NCBI RefSeq assembly: GCF_009908315.1
Contig: NZ_JAAATW010000001.1
Span: forward strand, 1,426,001-1,490,000
Length of the DNA stretch: 64,000 nt
Direction: 5' to 3'
From: Paragemmobacter ruber
GTDB lineage: Bacteria; Pseudomonadota; Alphaproteobacteria; Rhodobacterales; Rhodobacteraceae
Positions 37,186 through 47,260 of the stretch are shown here, in pieces (within the stretch, counting starts at the first letter, position 1; each line of letters starts with the position of its first letter). The translations under genes were made by a program, and so were the position numbers. A model generated the notes under the pieces. It was not told the origin of the DNA, did no database searches, and worked only from the letters and a program-made list of their open reading frames with translations.

Positions 37186-37314
37186 CGGAACCTCGGTCTT
37201 GCGATGCCGCGTGTCGGCTTGGGGTTGGTAACTGTCTTGCTTGGCCCCTATGTAGGGTTCATGGTCGCGCCTGTCTATGGCGCGCCCCCCGTTTTGGCCC
37301 TGAGGACCATTCCG

Positions 37315-37812
37315 ATGCCCGTTTTCGCCCTGCTTCTGGCCTGGCCCCTGATCGAAATCGCCCTTTTCGTTACCATCGGTGGCGCAATCGGCCTGTGGCT
37401 GACCCTGCTTGTGGTCATCGGCACGGGCGTGCTGGGTGTGGCCCTGCTGCGGCGGCAGGGCCTGCGCAGCGCCGAACGCCTGCGCCAACAGATGGGCGAG
37501 ATGCGCGATCCCCTTGGTGCGGCCGGGGATGGCGCACTGCGCGCGCTGGCGGCCTTGCTGTTGATCCTGCCCGGTTTTCTGACAGATGCCCTCGGTGCGC
37601 TGCTGTTGGTGCCGCCGCTCCGCGCCGCCCTGATTACACAGATCGCGCGGCGCGTCAGCGTGGTGTCGATGCGGTCGGACCAGCCCGCCCGGCGGGCTGA
37701 CGGCATTGTGATCGACGGCGAATTCGTCGAGGTGGACCCCGACCCGACCCAAACCCCACCGCGCACCCCGCTGGGCACCCCCCAGCGCCCCTCCGGCTGG
37801 ACGAGGCATTGA
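37315..37812 (+). CDS. fxsA: FxsA family membrane protein
   Basis: The 165-residue inner-membrane protein has the FxsA pattern: FALLLAWPLIEIALFVTIGGAIG, GLWLTLLVVIGTGVLGVALLRRQG, and the hallmark AALLLILPGFLTDALGALLLVPPLR, then a polar C-terminal tail. E. coli FxsA suppresses exclusion of phage T7 by the F plasmid when overproduced; its normal role is unclear. GAGGA precedes the ATG at 37315. The reading frame extends far upstream antisense to the Tim44-like gene, but only this part has coding character. Confidence 0.9.
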   Translation: MPVFALLLAWPLIEIALFVTIGGAIGLWLTLLVVIGTGVLGVALLRRQGLRSAERLRQQMGEMRDPLGAAGDGALRALAALLLILPGFLTDALGALLLVPPLRAALITQIARRVSVVSMRSDQPARRADGIVIDGEFVEVDPDPTQTPPRTPLGTPQRPSGWTRH

Positions 37813-37872
37813 GGCAGCGCCACCTTCCTGCTAGGAACACGCTCGACCAAGGAACGTCGAGGAGAAGCCGCC

Positions 37873-38397
37873 ATGGCCGATGAAACCCCCGCTGCCGGCA
37901 CCGACGGCGCGCAACCCGCCCCCCAGCAGCTTCGCATGCAGGTGCTTGCCCAGTTCATCCGCGACATGTCTTTCGAAAACATGGTCGCGAAAAAGGGCAT
38001 CAGCGGCGCCGATGTGCAGCCCGACATTCAGGTTGCTGTCAGCCTGGACGCGCGCAAGCGCCCCGTCGATCATCAATATGACATCGTGTCGAAGTACCGC
38101 TGCACGTCGAAGAACAAGGCGAACGGGGAAACGCTGTTCCTGCTCGAGGTGGAGTATGGCGCGATCTTTCATGTCGAGGGCGTGCCGGAAGAACAACTGC
38201 ACCCCTTCCTGCTGATCGAATGTCCGCGCCTGGTCTTCCCCTTCGTGCGGCGCATCATCTCGGACGTGACGCGCGACGGTGGCTTCCCGCCGCTGAACAT
38301 CGACACTGTGGATTTCGTGGCGCTCTACCGCCAAGAACTGGCCCGCCGGGCGCAGGCGGCGCAATCCGCACCCGCGGCGACAGCACCGATCAACTGA
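37873..38397 (+). CDS. secB: Protein-export chaperone SecB
   Basis: The 174-residue protein has SecB signatures: LAQFIRDMSFEN, VAVSLDARK, LLEVEYGAIFHVEGVPEEQLHPFLLIECPRLVFPFVRRIISDVTRDGGFPPLNI and FVALYRQEL, with a variable Ala/Pro/Gln C-terminus. The tetramer holds precursors unfolded and delivers them to SecA. AGGAG lies 8 bp before the ATG. The secB-dnaQ-coaE-aroE-maf arrangement is common in alphaproteobacteria near the chromosome origin. Confidence 0.97.
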   Translation: MADETPAAGTDGAQPAPQQLRMQVLAQFIRDMSFENMVAKKGISGADVQPDIQVAVSLDARKRPVDHQYDIVSKYRCTSKNKANGETLFLLEVEYGAIFHVEGVPEEQLHPFLLIECPRLVFPFVRRIISDVTRDGGFPPLNIDTVDFVALYRQELARRAQAAQSAPAATAPIN

Positions 38398-38434
38398 TCC
38401 GGGTCATCTTGGGCAATAGGGCAGGGCGCGCCGG

Positions 38435-39136
38435 TCAGGCGCGCTTTTTCCATATGGCGGCATCGCCAAGCTTTGCGACAAAGGCCTCATGCGCGGCGGC
38501 CTCCTCCGCGCTGATCCGGGGCGGCAGGGGGGCGGGGCGCCGGCGCGGGCGCCAGACATCGCCCGTCTCGCGCTGGCGCGATGCCGATTGCGGGCTTCCC
38601 GCCGTCGCCAGCCCGAAATCAGGCTGACGTCCGCCCACCAGTTCCAGATAGACCTCTGCCAGAATTTCGCTGTCGAGAAGCGCGCCGTGCTTTTCCCGGG
38701 CCGAGTTATCCACGCCGAACCGTCGACACAGCGCATCGAGAGAGGCCGGCGATCCCGGAAACCGCTGCCGCGCAATCGCCAGCGTATCAACAGCCCGCTC
38801 CCACGGCAGGCCGGGCAGGCCTGCCCATTGCAGTTCGGCATTCAGGAATTTCATGTCGAAGGCGGCGTTGTGGATGACCAGCTTCGCATCGCCGATGAAC
38901 TCCAGAAAGGCCTGCCCGATGGCCTTGAACACAGGCTTGTCGCGCAGGAAATCGTCGCCCAGCCCATGCACCTCGAACGCCTCCTTGGGCATGGCGCGTT
39001 CGGGGTTGATGTATTGGTGATAGGTGCGCCCCGTTGGCAGGTGGTTCAGCAGTTCCACCGCCCCGATCTCCACGATGCGATGGCCTTCGGTTGGTTCAAA
39101 GCCGGTGGTTTCGGTATCCAGAACGATTTCACGCAT
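38435..39136 (-). CDS. dnaQ: DNA polymerase III epsilon subunit (3'-5' proofreading exonuclease)
   Basis: The DEDDh exonuclease motifs are all present: Exo[11 protein letters not shown], Exo[16 protein letters not shown], and Exo[20 protein letters not shown]. The C-terminal extension of about 55 residues is Pro/Arg-rich and would contact the polymerase alpha subunit. I use ATG 39136 (233 residues), which overlaps the coaE stop by eight bases; a TTG one codon upstream is possible. It is the last gene of maf-aroE-coaE-dnaQ. Confidence 0.96.
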   Translation of the reverse strand: MREIVLDTETTGFEPTEGHRIVEIGAVELLNHLPTGRTYHQYINPERAMPKEAFEVHGLGDDFLRDKPVFKAIGQAFLEFIGDAKLVIHNAAFDMKFLNAELQWAGLPGLPWERAVDTLAIARQRFPGSPASLDALCRRFGVDNSAREKHGALLDSEILAEVYLELVGGRQPDFGLATAGSPQSASRQRETGDVWRPRRRPAPLPPRISAEEAAAHEAFVAKLGDAAIWKKRA

Positions 39137-39722
39137 CAAGGGTTGTCCGTATATAGCCGATCAGCGCCCGCACAGCGGCGCGGGCGGCGTCCAGTTCCAG
39201 GGTTTCGATGATATGGGTCGCGCGCCCACGTTTTTCGCTGTCAGGCATCTGCCGGGCAAGGATGGCGGAGAACTGCGCCTCGGTCATCCCCGGGCGCGCC
39301 AGCACACGCGCGCGCTGCAGGGCTGGGGGCGCGGTGACCAGAAGGGTGGCATCCATCTCGGCCTCATATCCTTTTTCGAACAAGAGCGGGATATCCAGAA
39401 CCACGATATCCGCAGCGACGGCCTGCAAAAAGGCGTGCCGGTCCGCTGCCACCAGCGGATGCACGATCGCCTCGATCCGCCCCAGCGCCGCAGGATCGCG
39501 CGCGATCCATGCCTTCAGCGCCGCCCGGTCGATCCCGCCCTCGCTCTGCGCGGCGGGGTGGATCGCGGCCAAGGGCGCAACCGCCGCCCCACCCGGTGCA
39601 TAAAGCCGGTGCACCGCCGCATCTGCATCCCATACCGGCAGGCCTTCGGCGGCGAACATCGCCGCAGTGGTCGATTTTCCCATCCCGATCGAACCGGTCA
39701 GGCCAAGGCGAAAGGCCGTCAT
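39129..39722 (-). CDS. coaE: Dephospho-CoA kinase
   Basis: The 197-residue P-loop kinase has Walker [14 protein letters not shown], the dephospho-CoA contact [14 protein letters not shown] and [12 protein letters not shown]. It catalyses the last step of coenzyme A synthesis. ATG overlaps the aroE stop in ATGA (39719-39722). Length is typical. Confidence 0.96.
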   Translation of the reverse strand: MTAFRLGLTGSIGMGKSTTAAMFAAEGLPVWDADAAVHRLYAPGGAAVAPLAAIHPAAQSEGGIDRAALKAWIARDPAALGRIEAIVHPLVAADRHAFLQAVAADIVVLDIPLLFEKGYEAEMDATLLVTAPPALQRARVLARPGMTEAQFSAILARQMPDSEKRGRATHIIETLELDAARAAVRALIGYIRTTLDA

Positions 39723-40558
39723 GCCGACAGGACCGCCGCGCGCGTGGCATCATCCACTTCGGGCCGCAGGCCGAACCAGCGTTCAAAGCCGGGCGCGGCC
39801 TGATGCAGCAGCATCCCCAGGCCATCCACCACAGTGGCGCCCCGCTCTTCCGCCTCGATCAGGAATTGGGTCTTGAGGGGGGTATAGACAAGATCAGTGA
39901 CCAGCGCATGGGATGACAACGACCCGAGCGGCAACACAAGATCGGGCTTCCCGGTCATCCCCAGCGATGTAGTGTTCACGACCGTGGCCGCGCCGTCGAT
40001 CATCGCATCGGCCTGCACCCATTCATGCACATGAACCTTGGCCCCGAAATCCGACCGCAGCGCATCGGCGCGCGCCCGCGTCCGGTTGGCAAGGCGGATC
40101 TCCGGCACGCCCACCTCGATCAGCGCGGCGATCACAGCGCGCGCGGCACCCCCGGCGCCAAACACCGCCGCCGGGCCGGCCGACGGCACCCAATGCGGGG
40201 CCTTCTGCCGCAGATTGGCGATGAAGCCCGCCCCGTCGGTGTTGTCGGCCTGTATCTTGCCATCCTTGCGGAAGATCAGCGTGTTCGCCGCCCCGATCAG
40301 CGCGGCCCGGTCCGAGATGACATCGGCAATCTGCAGGATCGCCTCTTTGTGCGGGATGGTCACGTTCGCCCCCACGAACCCCATCTTGGGCATCGTGCGC
40401 AGCACCGTGGCCAGATCCGCCTGCGCCACATCCATGGGAATGTAAAATCCCTTGATCCCGTAACGTTTCAGCCAATAGCCATGCAGGATGGGCGACCGGC
40501 TATGGGCGATGGGCGATCCGATGACGGCCGCAAGCGGGATGCGTGGAAGTTCGGTCAT
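39719..40558 (-). CDS. aroE: Shikimate dehydrogenase (NADP+)
   Basis: The 279-residue enzyme has the substrate motif [16 protein letters not shown], catalytic lysine in NVTIPHKE, aspartate in ADNTDGAGF, the NADP site GAGGAARAV with NRT, and C-terminal [16 protein letters not shown]. It reduces 3-dehydroshikimate in aromatic amino acid synthesis. Its start overlaps the maf stop in ATGA (40555-40558). Confidence 0.97.
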   Translation of the reverse strand: MTELPRIPLAAVIGSPIAHSRSPILHGYWLKRYGIKGFYIPMDVAQADLATVLRTMPKMGFVGANVTIPHKEAILQIADVISDRAALIGAANTLIFRKDGKIQADNTDGAGFIANLRQKAPHWVPSAGPAAVFGAGGAARAVIAALIEVGVPEIRLANRTRARADALRSDFGAKVHVHEWVQADAMIDGAATVVNTTSLGMTGKPDLVLPLGSLSSHALVTDLVYTPLKTQFLIEAEERGATVVDGLGMLLHQAAPGFERWFGLRPEVDDATRAAVLSA

Positions 40559-41151
40559 GCCGGGATGAACCCCCGTTGGCCGAGATAGGTCAAGAGCGGG
40601 ACAAGCGGCAATCCCAGCACGGAGAAGAAATCGCCCTCCACCCGCGCCATCAGGCGAACCCCTTCCCCTTCCAGCTGATAGCCCCCGACGCAGTGGCGGA
40701 TCTCATCCCAGTTGCGTGCCAGATACTCATCAAGGTAATCGTCCGTAAACGGGCGCATCGTCAGCCGCACCTCCCCCACATGCCGCCAGACAGGCTTTTC
40801 GCGTTCATATAGCACGACCGCAGAGATGAGCTTGTGCTCCTTGCCACGAAGGCGGCGCAACTGTGCCCGTGCTGCATCAGGGCTGTCCGCCTTTCCCCAG
40901 ACCTCTCCTTCAAACTCCAGCACCTGATCGCAGCCGATCACCACCGCATCCCCGTGCCGTTCGGCCAGTTTGCGCGCCTTCATCTCGGCCAGAGTATCCG
41001 CCACATCCCGCGGTTTCGCCCCTTCGGCCTCCAAGGCGGCGCGGATCTGCTCTTCATCCACCCGCGCGGCCATCGCCTCTACCGCGATCCCGGCGCGCCG
41101 CAGCAAGTCGTGCCGGATCGTCGAAGCCGAGGCGAGGATGAGGCGGGTCAT
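40555..41151 (-). CDS. maf: Maf family nucleoside triphosphate pyrophosphatase
   Basis: The 198-residue protein has the Maf signature [38 protein letters not shown] with catalytic aspartate, and [28 protein letters not shown]. Maf proteins hydrolyse non-canonical or modified NTPs and can affect septation. I take ATG 41151, at the start of the conserved first strand; a frame extension upstream runs into the origin-like gap. It heads the leftward operon away from the candidate oriC. Confidence 0.94.
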   Translation of the reverse strand: MTRLILASASTIRHDLLRRAGIAVEAMAARVDEEQIRAALEAEGAKPRDVADTLAEMKARKLAERHGDAVVIGCDQVLEFEGEVWGKADSPDAARAQLRRLRGKEHKLISAVVLYEREKPVWRHVGEVRLTMRPFTDDYLDEYLARNWDEIRHCVGGYQLEGEGVRLMARVEGDFFSVLGLPLVPLLTYLGQRGFIPA

Positions 41152-41580
41152 GGGCGGCGCTCCGTCTTGGGGGTGAAGCTGTGGAAAGGCTCGTTTTGTT
41201 CCTGCGCCCAGACTGTGCCCGGATCCCGGGCAGGCCGCGCCGGGCGGGCCGGAAGGGGATAAATCGACCAGCCGGGGCAATTTGTCCACCTGTGGGTTCG
41301 CAATTGGGAACGATGGGGACAGGGGCGGCGCGAGCCTCTTTACTGTTGCCGGTCTGTGGACAATTTCTGGCGCAAGAAGAGTGTAACACATTGATAGTAA
41401 TACAGTGTTTTTCTGACCGGACTGCAGGGGACGGGTTATCCCGAAACGATCCACAGGTCATTTGCTGTGGATCAAACGCGGGATGATCCCCGGAATTCCG
41501 TTTTGCACAGGGCCAGCATCATCATTCTCTCTTCTCTTCTATATTGATAAGAAGAAAGAGGCAGAGACAAAGGATCGGGC
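41152..41580. other. Candidate chromosomal replication origin (oriC) between maf and hemJ
   Basis: This 429-bp gap is the longest non-coding stretch in the window and lies between divergent genes. It contains DnaA-box-like 9-mers: TGTGGACAA (41355-41363) and TGTGGATCA (41466-41474) each differ from TGTGGATAA at one base. TGTGGAAAG (41180-41188), TTGTCCACC (41282-41290), TTATCCCGA (41436-41444) and CGATCCACA (41447-41455) differ at two. Two AT-rich patches (about 41381-41412 and 41520-41562) could unwind. The right flank (rho-mnmE-mnmG-rsmG-parAB with parS-like sites) is the usual alphaproteobacterial origin neighbourhood. I see no GANTC methylation site. Promoters of maf and hemJ must also lie here. 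Confidence 0.55.
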
Positions 41581-42030
41581 ATGGGTGACTTTCTGGCGAA
41601 CTGGTATCCGTGGACGAAAGCGCTGCATGTGGTGTCCGTGATCGCGTGGATGGCAGGTCTGTTCTATCTGCCACGCCTCTTTGTCTATCACGTCGAAGTG
41701 GTGGCAGCCGGAACCCCGACGGATGACCTGTTCCAGACGATGGAACGGCGCCTTTTGCGGGCGATCATGAACCCGGCGATGGTGGCGACCTGGGTGTTCG
41801 GGCTGGCCTTGGTGTTCACACCGGGCGTCGTGCCTTGGTCCGAGGTGTGGCCCTGGCTGAAAGCGGCCTCCGTGCTGGGGATGACATGGTTCCACCACTG
41901 GCTGGGCCTGCGCCGCAAGGATTTCGTGGCCGGGCAGAATGCGGTGACCGGCCGCCAGTACCGCATGATGAACGAAGTGCCGACGCTGCTGATGCTGGTG
42001 ATCGTCTTTTCAGTTATCGTGAAGTTCTGA
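41581..42030 (+). CDS. hemJ: Protoporphyrinogen IX oxidase HemJ
   Basis: The 149-residue membrane protein has four helices and the HemJ motifs LHVVSVIAWMAGLFYLPRLFVYH (with conserved H16) and MTWFHHWLGLRRKDFVAG, ending LLMLVIVFSVIVKF. It oxidises protoporphyrinogen IX to protoporphyrin IX in heme and bacteriochlorophyll synthesis. AAGGA lies 6 bp before the ATG. It is the first gene rightward of the candidate origin. Confidence 0.95.
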   Translation: MGDFLANWYPWTKALHVVSVIAWMAGLFYLPRLFVYHVEVVAAGTPTDDLFQTMERRLLRAIMNPAMVATWVFGLALVFTPGVVPWSEVWPWLKAASVLGMTWFHHWLGLRRKDFVAGQNAVTGRQYRMMNEVPTLLMLVIVFSVIVKF

Positions 42031-42197
42031 TGCGCGCGCAGTCGCGGCCGGGCGACAGCCGCGAAAGCGCGGCAAGATTGACTTTGCCCACCGCGCCGCG
42101 TATCTGCTGCCGGGCAGGGCCGTCCGGCCCACGGCATTTCCCGCTTCCATACTGGTGAACCTGCGCCTTTGCGCGGCACCCTAGGACCATTCCGCAC

Positions 42198-43469
42198 ATG
42201 ACCACCGAACGCCTGAACCTTTCCGACCTGAAGGCCAAGACACCTGCCGATCTTCTGGCAATGGCTGAGGAATGGGAGATCGAAAACGCCCCGTCGATGC
42301 GCAAGGGCGAGATGATGTTCCAGATTCTGAAGGAACATGCCGAGGAAGGGTTCGAGATCGGCGGCGACGGCGTGCTTGAGGTTCTGCAGGACGGCTTTGG
42401 TTTCCTGCGCAGCCCCGAGGCGAACTATCTGCCCGGTCCCGATGACATCTATGTCAGCCCCGAGATGATCCGTCAGTTTTCCCTTCGCACGGGCGATTCC
42501 ATCGAAGGCGTTATCCAGGCCCCGCGCGAGAACGAGCGGTATTTCAGCCTGGTGAAGGCGACGAAGATCAACTTCGACGATCCCGAACGCGCCCGCCACA
42601 AGGTGCATTTCGACAACCTCACGCCGCTTTATCCGGATGAGCGACTGAAGATGGAGATCGAGGATCCGACGATCAAGGATCGCTCTGCCCGTATCATTGA
42701 TCTGGTCTGTCCGATTGGCAAAGGCCAGCGCGCCCTGATCGTGGCGCCGCCGCGGACGGGTAAGACCGTTCTGTTGCAGAACATCGCCCATTCCATCGCG
42801 ACCAATCACCCGGAATGCTACTTGATCGTTCTTCTGATCGACGAACGCCCCGAAGAAGTGACCGACATGCAGCGGTCCGTGAAGGGCGAGGTTGTGTCAT
42901 CCACCTTTGACGAACCGGCGACCCGTCACGTGGCCGTAGCCGAGATGGTGATCGAAAAGGCCAAGCGTCTGGTGGAACACAAGCGCGACGTGGTGATCCT
43001 TCTCGATTCGATCACCCGTCTGGGCCGGGCCTTCAACACCGTGGTCCCGTCCTCCGGCAAGGTGCTGACCGGCGGTGTCGATGCCAATGCCCTGCAACGC
43101 CCGAAGCGGTTCTTCGGGGCGGCCCGCAACATCGAAGAGGGCGGATCGCTCACCATCATCGCGACCGCACTGATCGACACGGGCAGCCGCATGGACGAGG
43201 TGATCTTCGAAGAATTCAAGGGCACCGGCAACAGCGAGATCGTGCTGGATCGCAAGGTCGCCGACAAGCGCGTCTTCCCGGCCATCGACATCCTCAAGTC
43301 TGGCACCCGGAAAGAGGATCTGCTGGTGGACAAGGTCGATCTGCAAAAGACTTATGTCTTGCGCCGCATCTTGAACCCGATGGGCACGACAGATGCGATC
43401 GAGTTCCTGCTGTCGAAACTGAAACAGACCAAGACCAATTCCGAATTCTTCGATTCCATGAACACATAA
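42198..43469 (+). CDS. rho: Transcription termination factor Rho
   Basis: The 423-residue hexameric RNA helicase has the N-terminal RNA-binding cold-shock-like domain ([32 protein letters not shown]), Walker [14 protein letters not shown], Walker [17 protein letters not shown] and RRIFPAID-like [18 protein letters not shown]. It terminates untranslated transcripts. AGGA lies before the ATG. The 167-bp leader contains no gene I can identify; rho leaders are often attenuated by Rho itself. Confidence 0.98.
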   Translation: MTTERLNLSDLKAKTPADLLAMAEEWEIENAPSMRKGEMMFQILKEHAEEGFEIGGDGVLEVLQDGFGFLRSPEANYLPGPDDIYVSPEMIRQFSLRTGDSIEGVIQAPRENERYFSLVKATKINFDDPERARHKVHFDNLTPLYPDERLKMEIEDPTIKDRSARIIDLVCPIGKGQRALIVAPPRTGKTVLLQNIAHSIATNHPECYLIVLLIDERPEEVTDMQRSVKGEVVSSTFDEPATRHVAVAEMVIEKAKRLVEHKRDVVILLDSITRLGRAFNTVVPSSGKVLTGGVDANALQRPKRFFGAARNIEEGGSLTIIATALIDTGSRMDEVIFEEFKGTGNSEIVLDRKVADKRVFPAIDILKSGTRKEDLLVDKVDLQKTYVLRRILNPMGTTDAIEFLLSKLKQTKTNSEFFDSMNT

Positions 43470-43497
43470 GTGTTCTGAATCAAGGGGTTGCAGGAAA

Positions 43498-44772
43498 ATG
43501 GATACGATCTATGCCTTGGCCAGCGCGCGCGGCAAGGCCGGGGTGGCGGTATTGCGCTTGTCCGGCCCGGCGTCACATGCGGCGGTCCGTGCGTTGTGCG
43601 GTGATGTGCCGGAACCCCGTCGCGCCAGCCTGCGGCGCCTCAGCCATGACGGGGTAGAGCTTGATCAGGCGCTGGTCTTGATCTTTGCCGACCGCGAAAG
43701 CTTTACGGGCGAGGCTGCGGCCGAACTTCATCTGCACGGCTCGTTGGCCGTAGTGCAGGCCGTGATGCAGGCCCTGTCGCAGCAACCGGGGCTGCGTCTG
43801 GCGGAACCGGGAGAGTTCACCCGGCGTGCGCTGGAGAACGGAAAGCTTGATCTGGCGCAGGTCGAAGGTCTGGCAGACCTGATCGAGGCCGAGACCGAGG
43901 CACAGCGTCGCCAGGCGCTGCGCGTGCTGTCCGGGGCGATCGGACGACGGGCCGAAGCGTGGCGCAAGGATCTGATCCGTGCGGCGGCGCTGATCGAGGC
44001 GACGATCGACTTTGCCGATGAGGATGTCCCGGTCGATGTGCGGCCAGAGGTTCTGGCCCTGATTGACGTGGTCCTGACGGACCTGCGCCGCGAGGAAGCG
44101 GGCGCGACAGCGGCCGAACGGATCCGGGACGGGTTCGAAGTGGCCATCGTCGGGGCGCCGAATGCCGGCAAGTCCACGCTGCTCAACGCCCTGGCCGGAC
44201 GGGATGCCGCGATCACCTCTGACCTTGCGGGAACGACGCGGGATGTGATCGAAGTCAGGATGGATATTGGCGGTCTTCCTGTCACGCTGCTCGATACGGC
44301 GGGCCTGCGCGAAACCGAGGATCGGATCGAACAGATCGGCATCGACCGCGCCTTGGAACGGGCGCGAATGGCGGATCTTCGCGTATTTCTGGACAGCGGC
44401 GATCAGGTTATCGGCTTATCGCCAGCCGAGGATGACATCATCATCTCCGGCAAGGCAGATCTGACGGGCCGGGGCGTTTCGGGCAAGACGGGGCAGGGCA
44501 TCGCCGAGCTGATCTCAATGATCCAGGAACGGCTGCAACCGCGCAGTGCGCGGGCCGGTTTGGTTATCCGCGAACGGCATCGTCTTGCGCTGGTCCGGGC
44601 GATCGGGGCTATGGAATCAGCGCGCCATGAGGTAGAGAAGGGCGCAGAAAGAGCAGAGCTGGCAGCGGCAGATCTCCGCATCGCCATCCGGGCGCTGGAG
44701 GCGTTGGTCGGGCGGGTGGATGTCGAAAACCTTCTGGACGAGATCTTCGCCAGCTTCTGCATCGGAAAGTAA
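43498..44772 (+). CDS. mnmE: tRNA uridine-5-carboxymethylaminomethyl modification GTPase MnmE
   Basis: The 424-residue protein has an N-terminal tetrahydrofolate-binding domain ([21 protein letters not shown]), a helical middle, a G domain with [17 protein letters not shown] and [10 protein letters not shown], and the C-terminal FCIGK that carries the catalytic cysteine. With MnmG it modifies the wobble uridine of several tRNAs. The gene stops 11 bp before mnmG and the interval contains part of a parS site. Confidence 0.97.
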   Translation: MDTIYALASARGKAGVAVLRLSGPASHAAVRALCGDVPEPRRASLRRLSHDGVELDQALVLIFADRESFTGEAAAELHLHGSLAVVQAVMQALSQQPGLRLAEPGEFTRRALENGKLDLAQVEGLADLIEAETEAQRRQALRVLSGAIGRRAEAWRKDLIRAAALIEATIDFADEDVPVDVRPEVLALIDVVLTDLRREEAGATAAERIRDGFEVAIVGAPNAGKSTLLNALAGRDAAITSDLAGTTRDVIEVRMDIGGLPVTLLDTAGLRETEDRIEQIGIDRALERARMADLRVFLDSGDQVIGLSPAEDDIIISGKADLTGRGVSGKTGQGIAELISMIQERLQPRSARAGLVIRERHRLALVRAIGAMESARHEVEKGAERAELAAADLRIAIRALEALVGRVDVENLLDEIFASFCIGK

Positions 44773-44775
44773 GGA

Positions 44776-44791
44776 CGTTTCACGTGAAACA
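44776..44791. promoter_or_regulatory. parS: parS site overlapping the mnmG start
   Basis: CGTTTCACGTGAAACA matches the conserved ParB-binding palindrome TGTTTCACGTGAAACA at 15 of 16 positions, with the 14-bp core perfect. It lies 3.3 kb upstream of parB. The chosen mnmG GTG start codon is inside the site. Confidence 0.93.
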
Positions 44792-46649
44792 ATTCGATGT
44801 CATCGTCATCGGCGGGGGTCACGCCGGGTCTGAAGCCGCCGCTGCCGCCGCCCGGATGGGCGCCAGGACGGCGCTGGTCACGTTGCGGGCCGAAGCCATC
44901 GGCGTGATGTCCTGCAATCCGGCGATCGGCGGGCTGGGCAAGGGCCACCTGGTGCGTGAGATCGACGCCCTTGATGGCGTCATGGGCCGCGCCGCCGATG
45001 CCGCCGGTATCCAGTTTCGCCTGCTCAACCGTCGGAAGGGGCCTGCTGTGCAGGGCCCCCGCGCACAGGCCGACCGTAAACTGTATCGGCAAGCGATGCA
45101 GCGCCTTCTGGCCGCGGAACCCTGCCTGACGATCATCGAGGGTGAGGTTGCGGATCTCGTCGAAGACGCGGGTCAGGTGCGCGGTGTGGTTCTGGCGGAT
45201 GGCAGCCGCATCGACGCCGCAGCCGTCATCCTGACGGCAGGCACATTCCTGAACGGCCTGATCCATATCGGCGACAGCAACCATCCGGGCGGTCGCATGG
45301 GCGATCGGCCATCTGTTGCATTGGCACAGCGGCTTGCCGCGCTGGACCTTCCGCGTGGGCGGCTCAAGACCGGGACGCCACCGCGCCTATCCGGCCGTAC
45401 GATCCGTTGGGATCTGTTGGAAATGCAGCCCGGGGATGAAGACCCGGTCCTGTTTTCGTTCCTCAACACAAGGCCGCAGGCCCGCCAGATTGACTGTGGC
45501 ATAACCCACACCAACGAACGGACGCATGACATTGTGCGCGCCAATCTTGGCCGCTCCGCCATGTATGGGGGCCATATCGAAGGCGTTGGTCCCCGCTATT
45601 GCCCGTCGATCGAAGACAAAATCGTTCGCTTTGCCGACAAGACCTCTCATCAGGTTTTTCTGGAACCAGAGGGGCTTGAGGATGACACCGTCTATCCCAA
45701 CGGCATCTCGACATCGCTTCCCGCCGACGTGCAAGAGGCCTATGTCCGCTCCATCCACGGGCTGGAGGATGTGGTTATCCTGCAGCCGGGCTATGCCATC
45801 GAATATGATTACTTCGATCCCCGCTGCCTTCGCCCGACACTCGAGGTGCGGGATCGGCCTGGCCTCTACTTCGCCGGGCAGATCAATGGCACGACCGGCT
45901 ATGAAGAAGCAGCAGCGCAAGGTCTCTTGGCCGGGCTGAATGCCGCCGCCGCCGCGCTCGGGCGGGATCCTGTCACCTTCAGCCGCGCCGAAAGCTATAT
46001 CGGCGTGATGGTGGATGATCTTATCACGCGCGGTGTCACCGAACCCTATCGCATGTTCACCTCACGCGCCGAGTTTCGGCTTGCCTTGCGTGCCGACAAC
46101 GCCGACCAACGCCTCACGCCGCTGGGCATTCAGATCGGCTGCGTCCGCGATGATCGCCGACACGCCTTTGAGTCAAAGGCCGAACTGCTCCAGCAGGCCC
46201 GAAAAACGCTTGAGGGGCGCCGCTTGTCGGCCAAGGATATCGACGGGACGGGTCTCGTCGTCAGCCAGGATGGCGCGCGGCGCAACGGTTTTGATCTTCT
46301 CGCCTTTGGCGAAGACGCGCGCCCCGTGGTGGAAGGCCTCTTTCCGGATTTCGCAGAACTGCCCGATCCGATCCGGGAGCAGACGGCAATTGACGCGCTG
46401 TACGCGCAGTATCTGCACCGGCAGGAACAAGACGCACGCCTTCTTCAGCGCGAAGAGGATACGGTAATCCCGGATGATCTGGATTTTCGGGCCATGGCGG
46501 GGCTGTCCAACGAGCTTGCCCTGAAACTGACCCGGCATCGCCCGTCTACGCTGGCACAGGCCGGCCGGATCGAAGGGATGACACCGGCGGCACTTACCCT
46601 GATCCTCGCTCATCTGCGCAAGGCACAGCGGACAAAGGCCAGCGCATGA
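44784..46649 (+). CDS. mnmG: tRNA uridine-5-carboxymethylaminomethyl modification enzyme MnmG
   Basis: The 621-residue FAD protein has the dinucleotide motif [66 protein letters not shown] and the C-terminal MnmE-binding helical region (about 560-615). It joins MnmE in wobble-uridine modification. The start is GTG 44784, preceded by AAGGA. The parS palindrome reads TTTCACGTG in this frame, and homologues I recall begin MFHVK; here the codon where that ATG would sit (44775-44777) is ACG, so the protein probably begins at the GTG. The stop overlaps rsmG. Confidence 0.97.
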   Translation: MKQFDVIVIGGGHAGSEAAAAAARMGARTALVTLRAEAIGVMSCNPAIGGLGKGHLVREIDALDGVMGRAADAAGIQFRLLNRRKGPAVQGPRAQADRKLYRQAMQRLLAAEPCLTIIEGEVADLVEDAGQVRGVVLADGSRIDAAAVILTAGTFLNGLIHIGDSNHPGGRMGDRPSVALAQRLAALDLPRGRLKTGTPPRLSGRTIRWDLLEMQPGDEDPVLFSFLNTRPQARQIDCGITHTNERTHDIVRANLGRSAMYGGHIEGVGPRYCPSIEDKIVRFADKTSHQVFLEPEGLEDDTVYPNGISTSLPADVQEAYVRSIHGLEDVVILQPGYAIEYDYFDPRCLRPTLEVRDRPGLYFAGQINGTTGYEEAAAQGLLAGLNAAAAALGRDPVTFSRAESYIGVMVDDLITRGVTEPYRMFTSRAEFRLALRADNADQRLTPLGIQIGCVRDDRRHAFESKAELLQQARKTLEGRRLSAKDIDGTGLVVSQDGARRNGFDLLAFGEDARPVVEGLFPDFAELPDPIREQTAIDALYAQYLHRQEQDARLLQREEDTVIPDDLDFRAMAGLSNELALKLTRHRPSTLAQAGRIEGMTPAALTLILAHLRKAQRTKASA

Positions 46650-47260
46650 CGGTGGCATCCCTGCCGGAGGGTGTTTCACGTGAAACGCTGGACCGATTGC
46701 AACGGTTGACCGAACTCCTCGCAAAGTGGAACCCGGCCATAAATCTGGTCTCCCGGTCCACGGTTGATCAGGCATGGGATCGGCACATCCTTGATTCCGC
46801 GCAGATTTTCGGCCTCGCCCCGCCGGTGGCCACGTCATGGGTGGACATGGGCAGCGGCGGCGGTTTCCCCGGCCTCGTCATTGCCTGCCTCGCCGCCGAA
46901 CTGCGCCCCCAGATGACCGTCACCTTGATCGAATCGGATCAGCGCAAGGCCACCTTCCTTCGGCAAGCCGCGCATGACCTTGGCCTGACCATCCAGATCT
47001 ATGCGCAGCGCATCGAAACATGCGAACCTCAGAATGCCAGCGTCCTGTCCGCCCGCGCCCTTGCGGCGCTGCCTCTGCTGCTGGGCTTTACCCGCCGCCA
47101 CCTGTCAACAGACGGCATCGCGCTATTCCCCAAAGGCGCATCCTGGCGCGCAGAGGTTGAACAGGCGCGCAAAGACTGGCAGTTCACGCTCACATCCCAT
47201 CCCAGCGCGACCGATCCTCAAGGCGCCATCCTTGCCGTGAAAGCCGTCTCTCATGTCTGA
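46646..47260 (+). CDS. rsmG: 16S rRNA (guanine527-N7)-methyltransferase RsmG
   Basis: The 204-residue SAM-dependent methyltransferase has [24 protein letters not shown], the SAM motif [31 protein letters not shown] and SARALAALP. It methylates G527 of 16S rRNA. Residues 10-14, VSRET, are encoded by a parS site, so DNA-level selection fixes part of the protein. It overlaps mnmG by four bases and parA by eight. Confidence 0.96.
   Translation: MTVASLPEGVSRETLDRLQRLTELLAKWNPAINLVSRSTVDQAWDRHILDSAQIFGLAPPVATSWVDMGSGGGFPGLVIACLAAELRPQMTVTLIESDQRKATFLRQAAHDLGLTIQIYAQRIETCEPQNASVLSARALAALPLLLGFTRRHLSTDGIALFPKGASWRAEVEQARKDWQFTLTSHPSATDPQGAILAVKAVSHV
46673..46688. promoter_or_regulatory. parS: parS site inside rsmG
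   Basis: TGTTTCACGTGAAACG matches the consensus at 15 of 16 positions with a perfect 14-bp core. It lies in codons 10-15 of rsmG, 1.4 kb upstream of parB and 1.9 kb from the first site. Confidence 0.93.

Noticed and set aside
41152-41454. Upstream extension of maf through the intergenic gap
   Set aside because: The extra 101 residues have no Maf homology, and the DNA has origin-like 9-mers and AT-rich patches instead.
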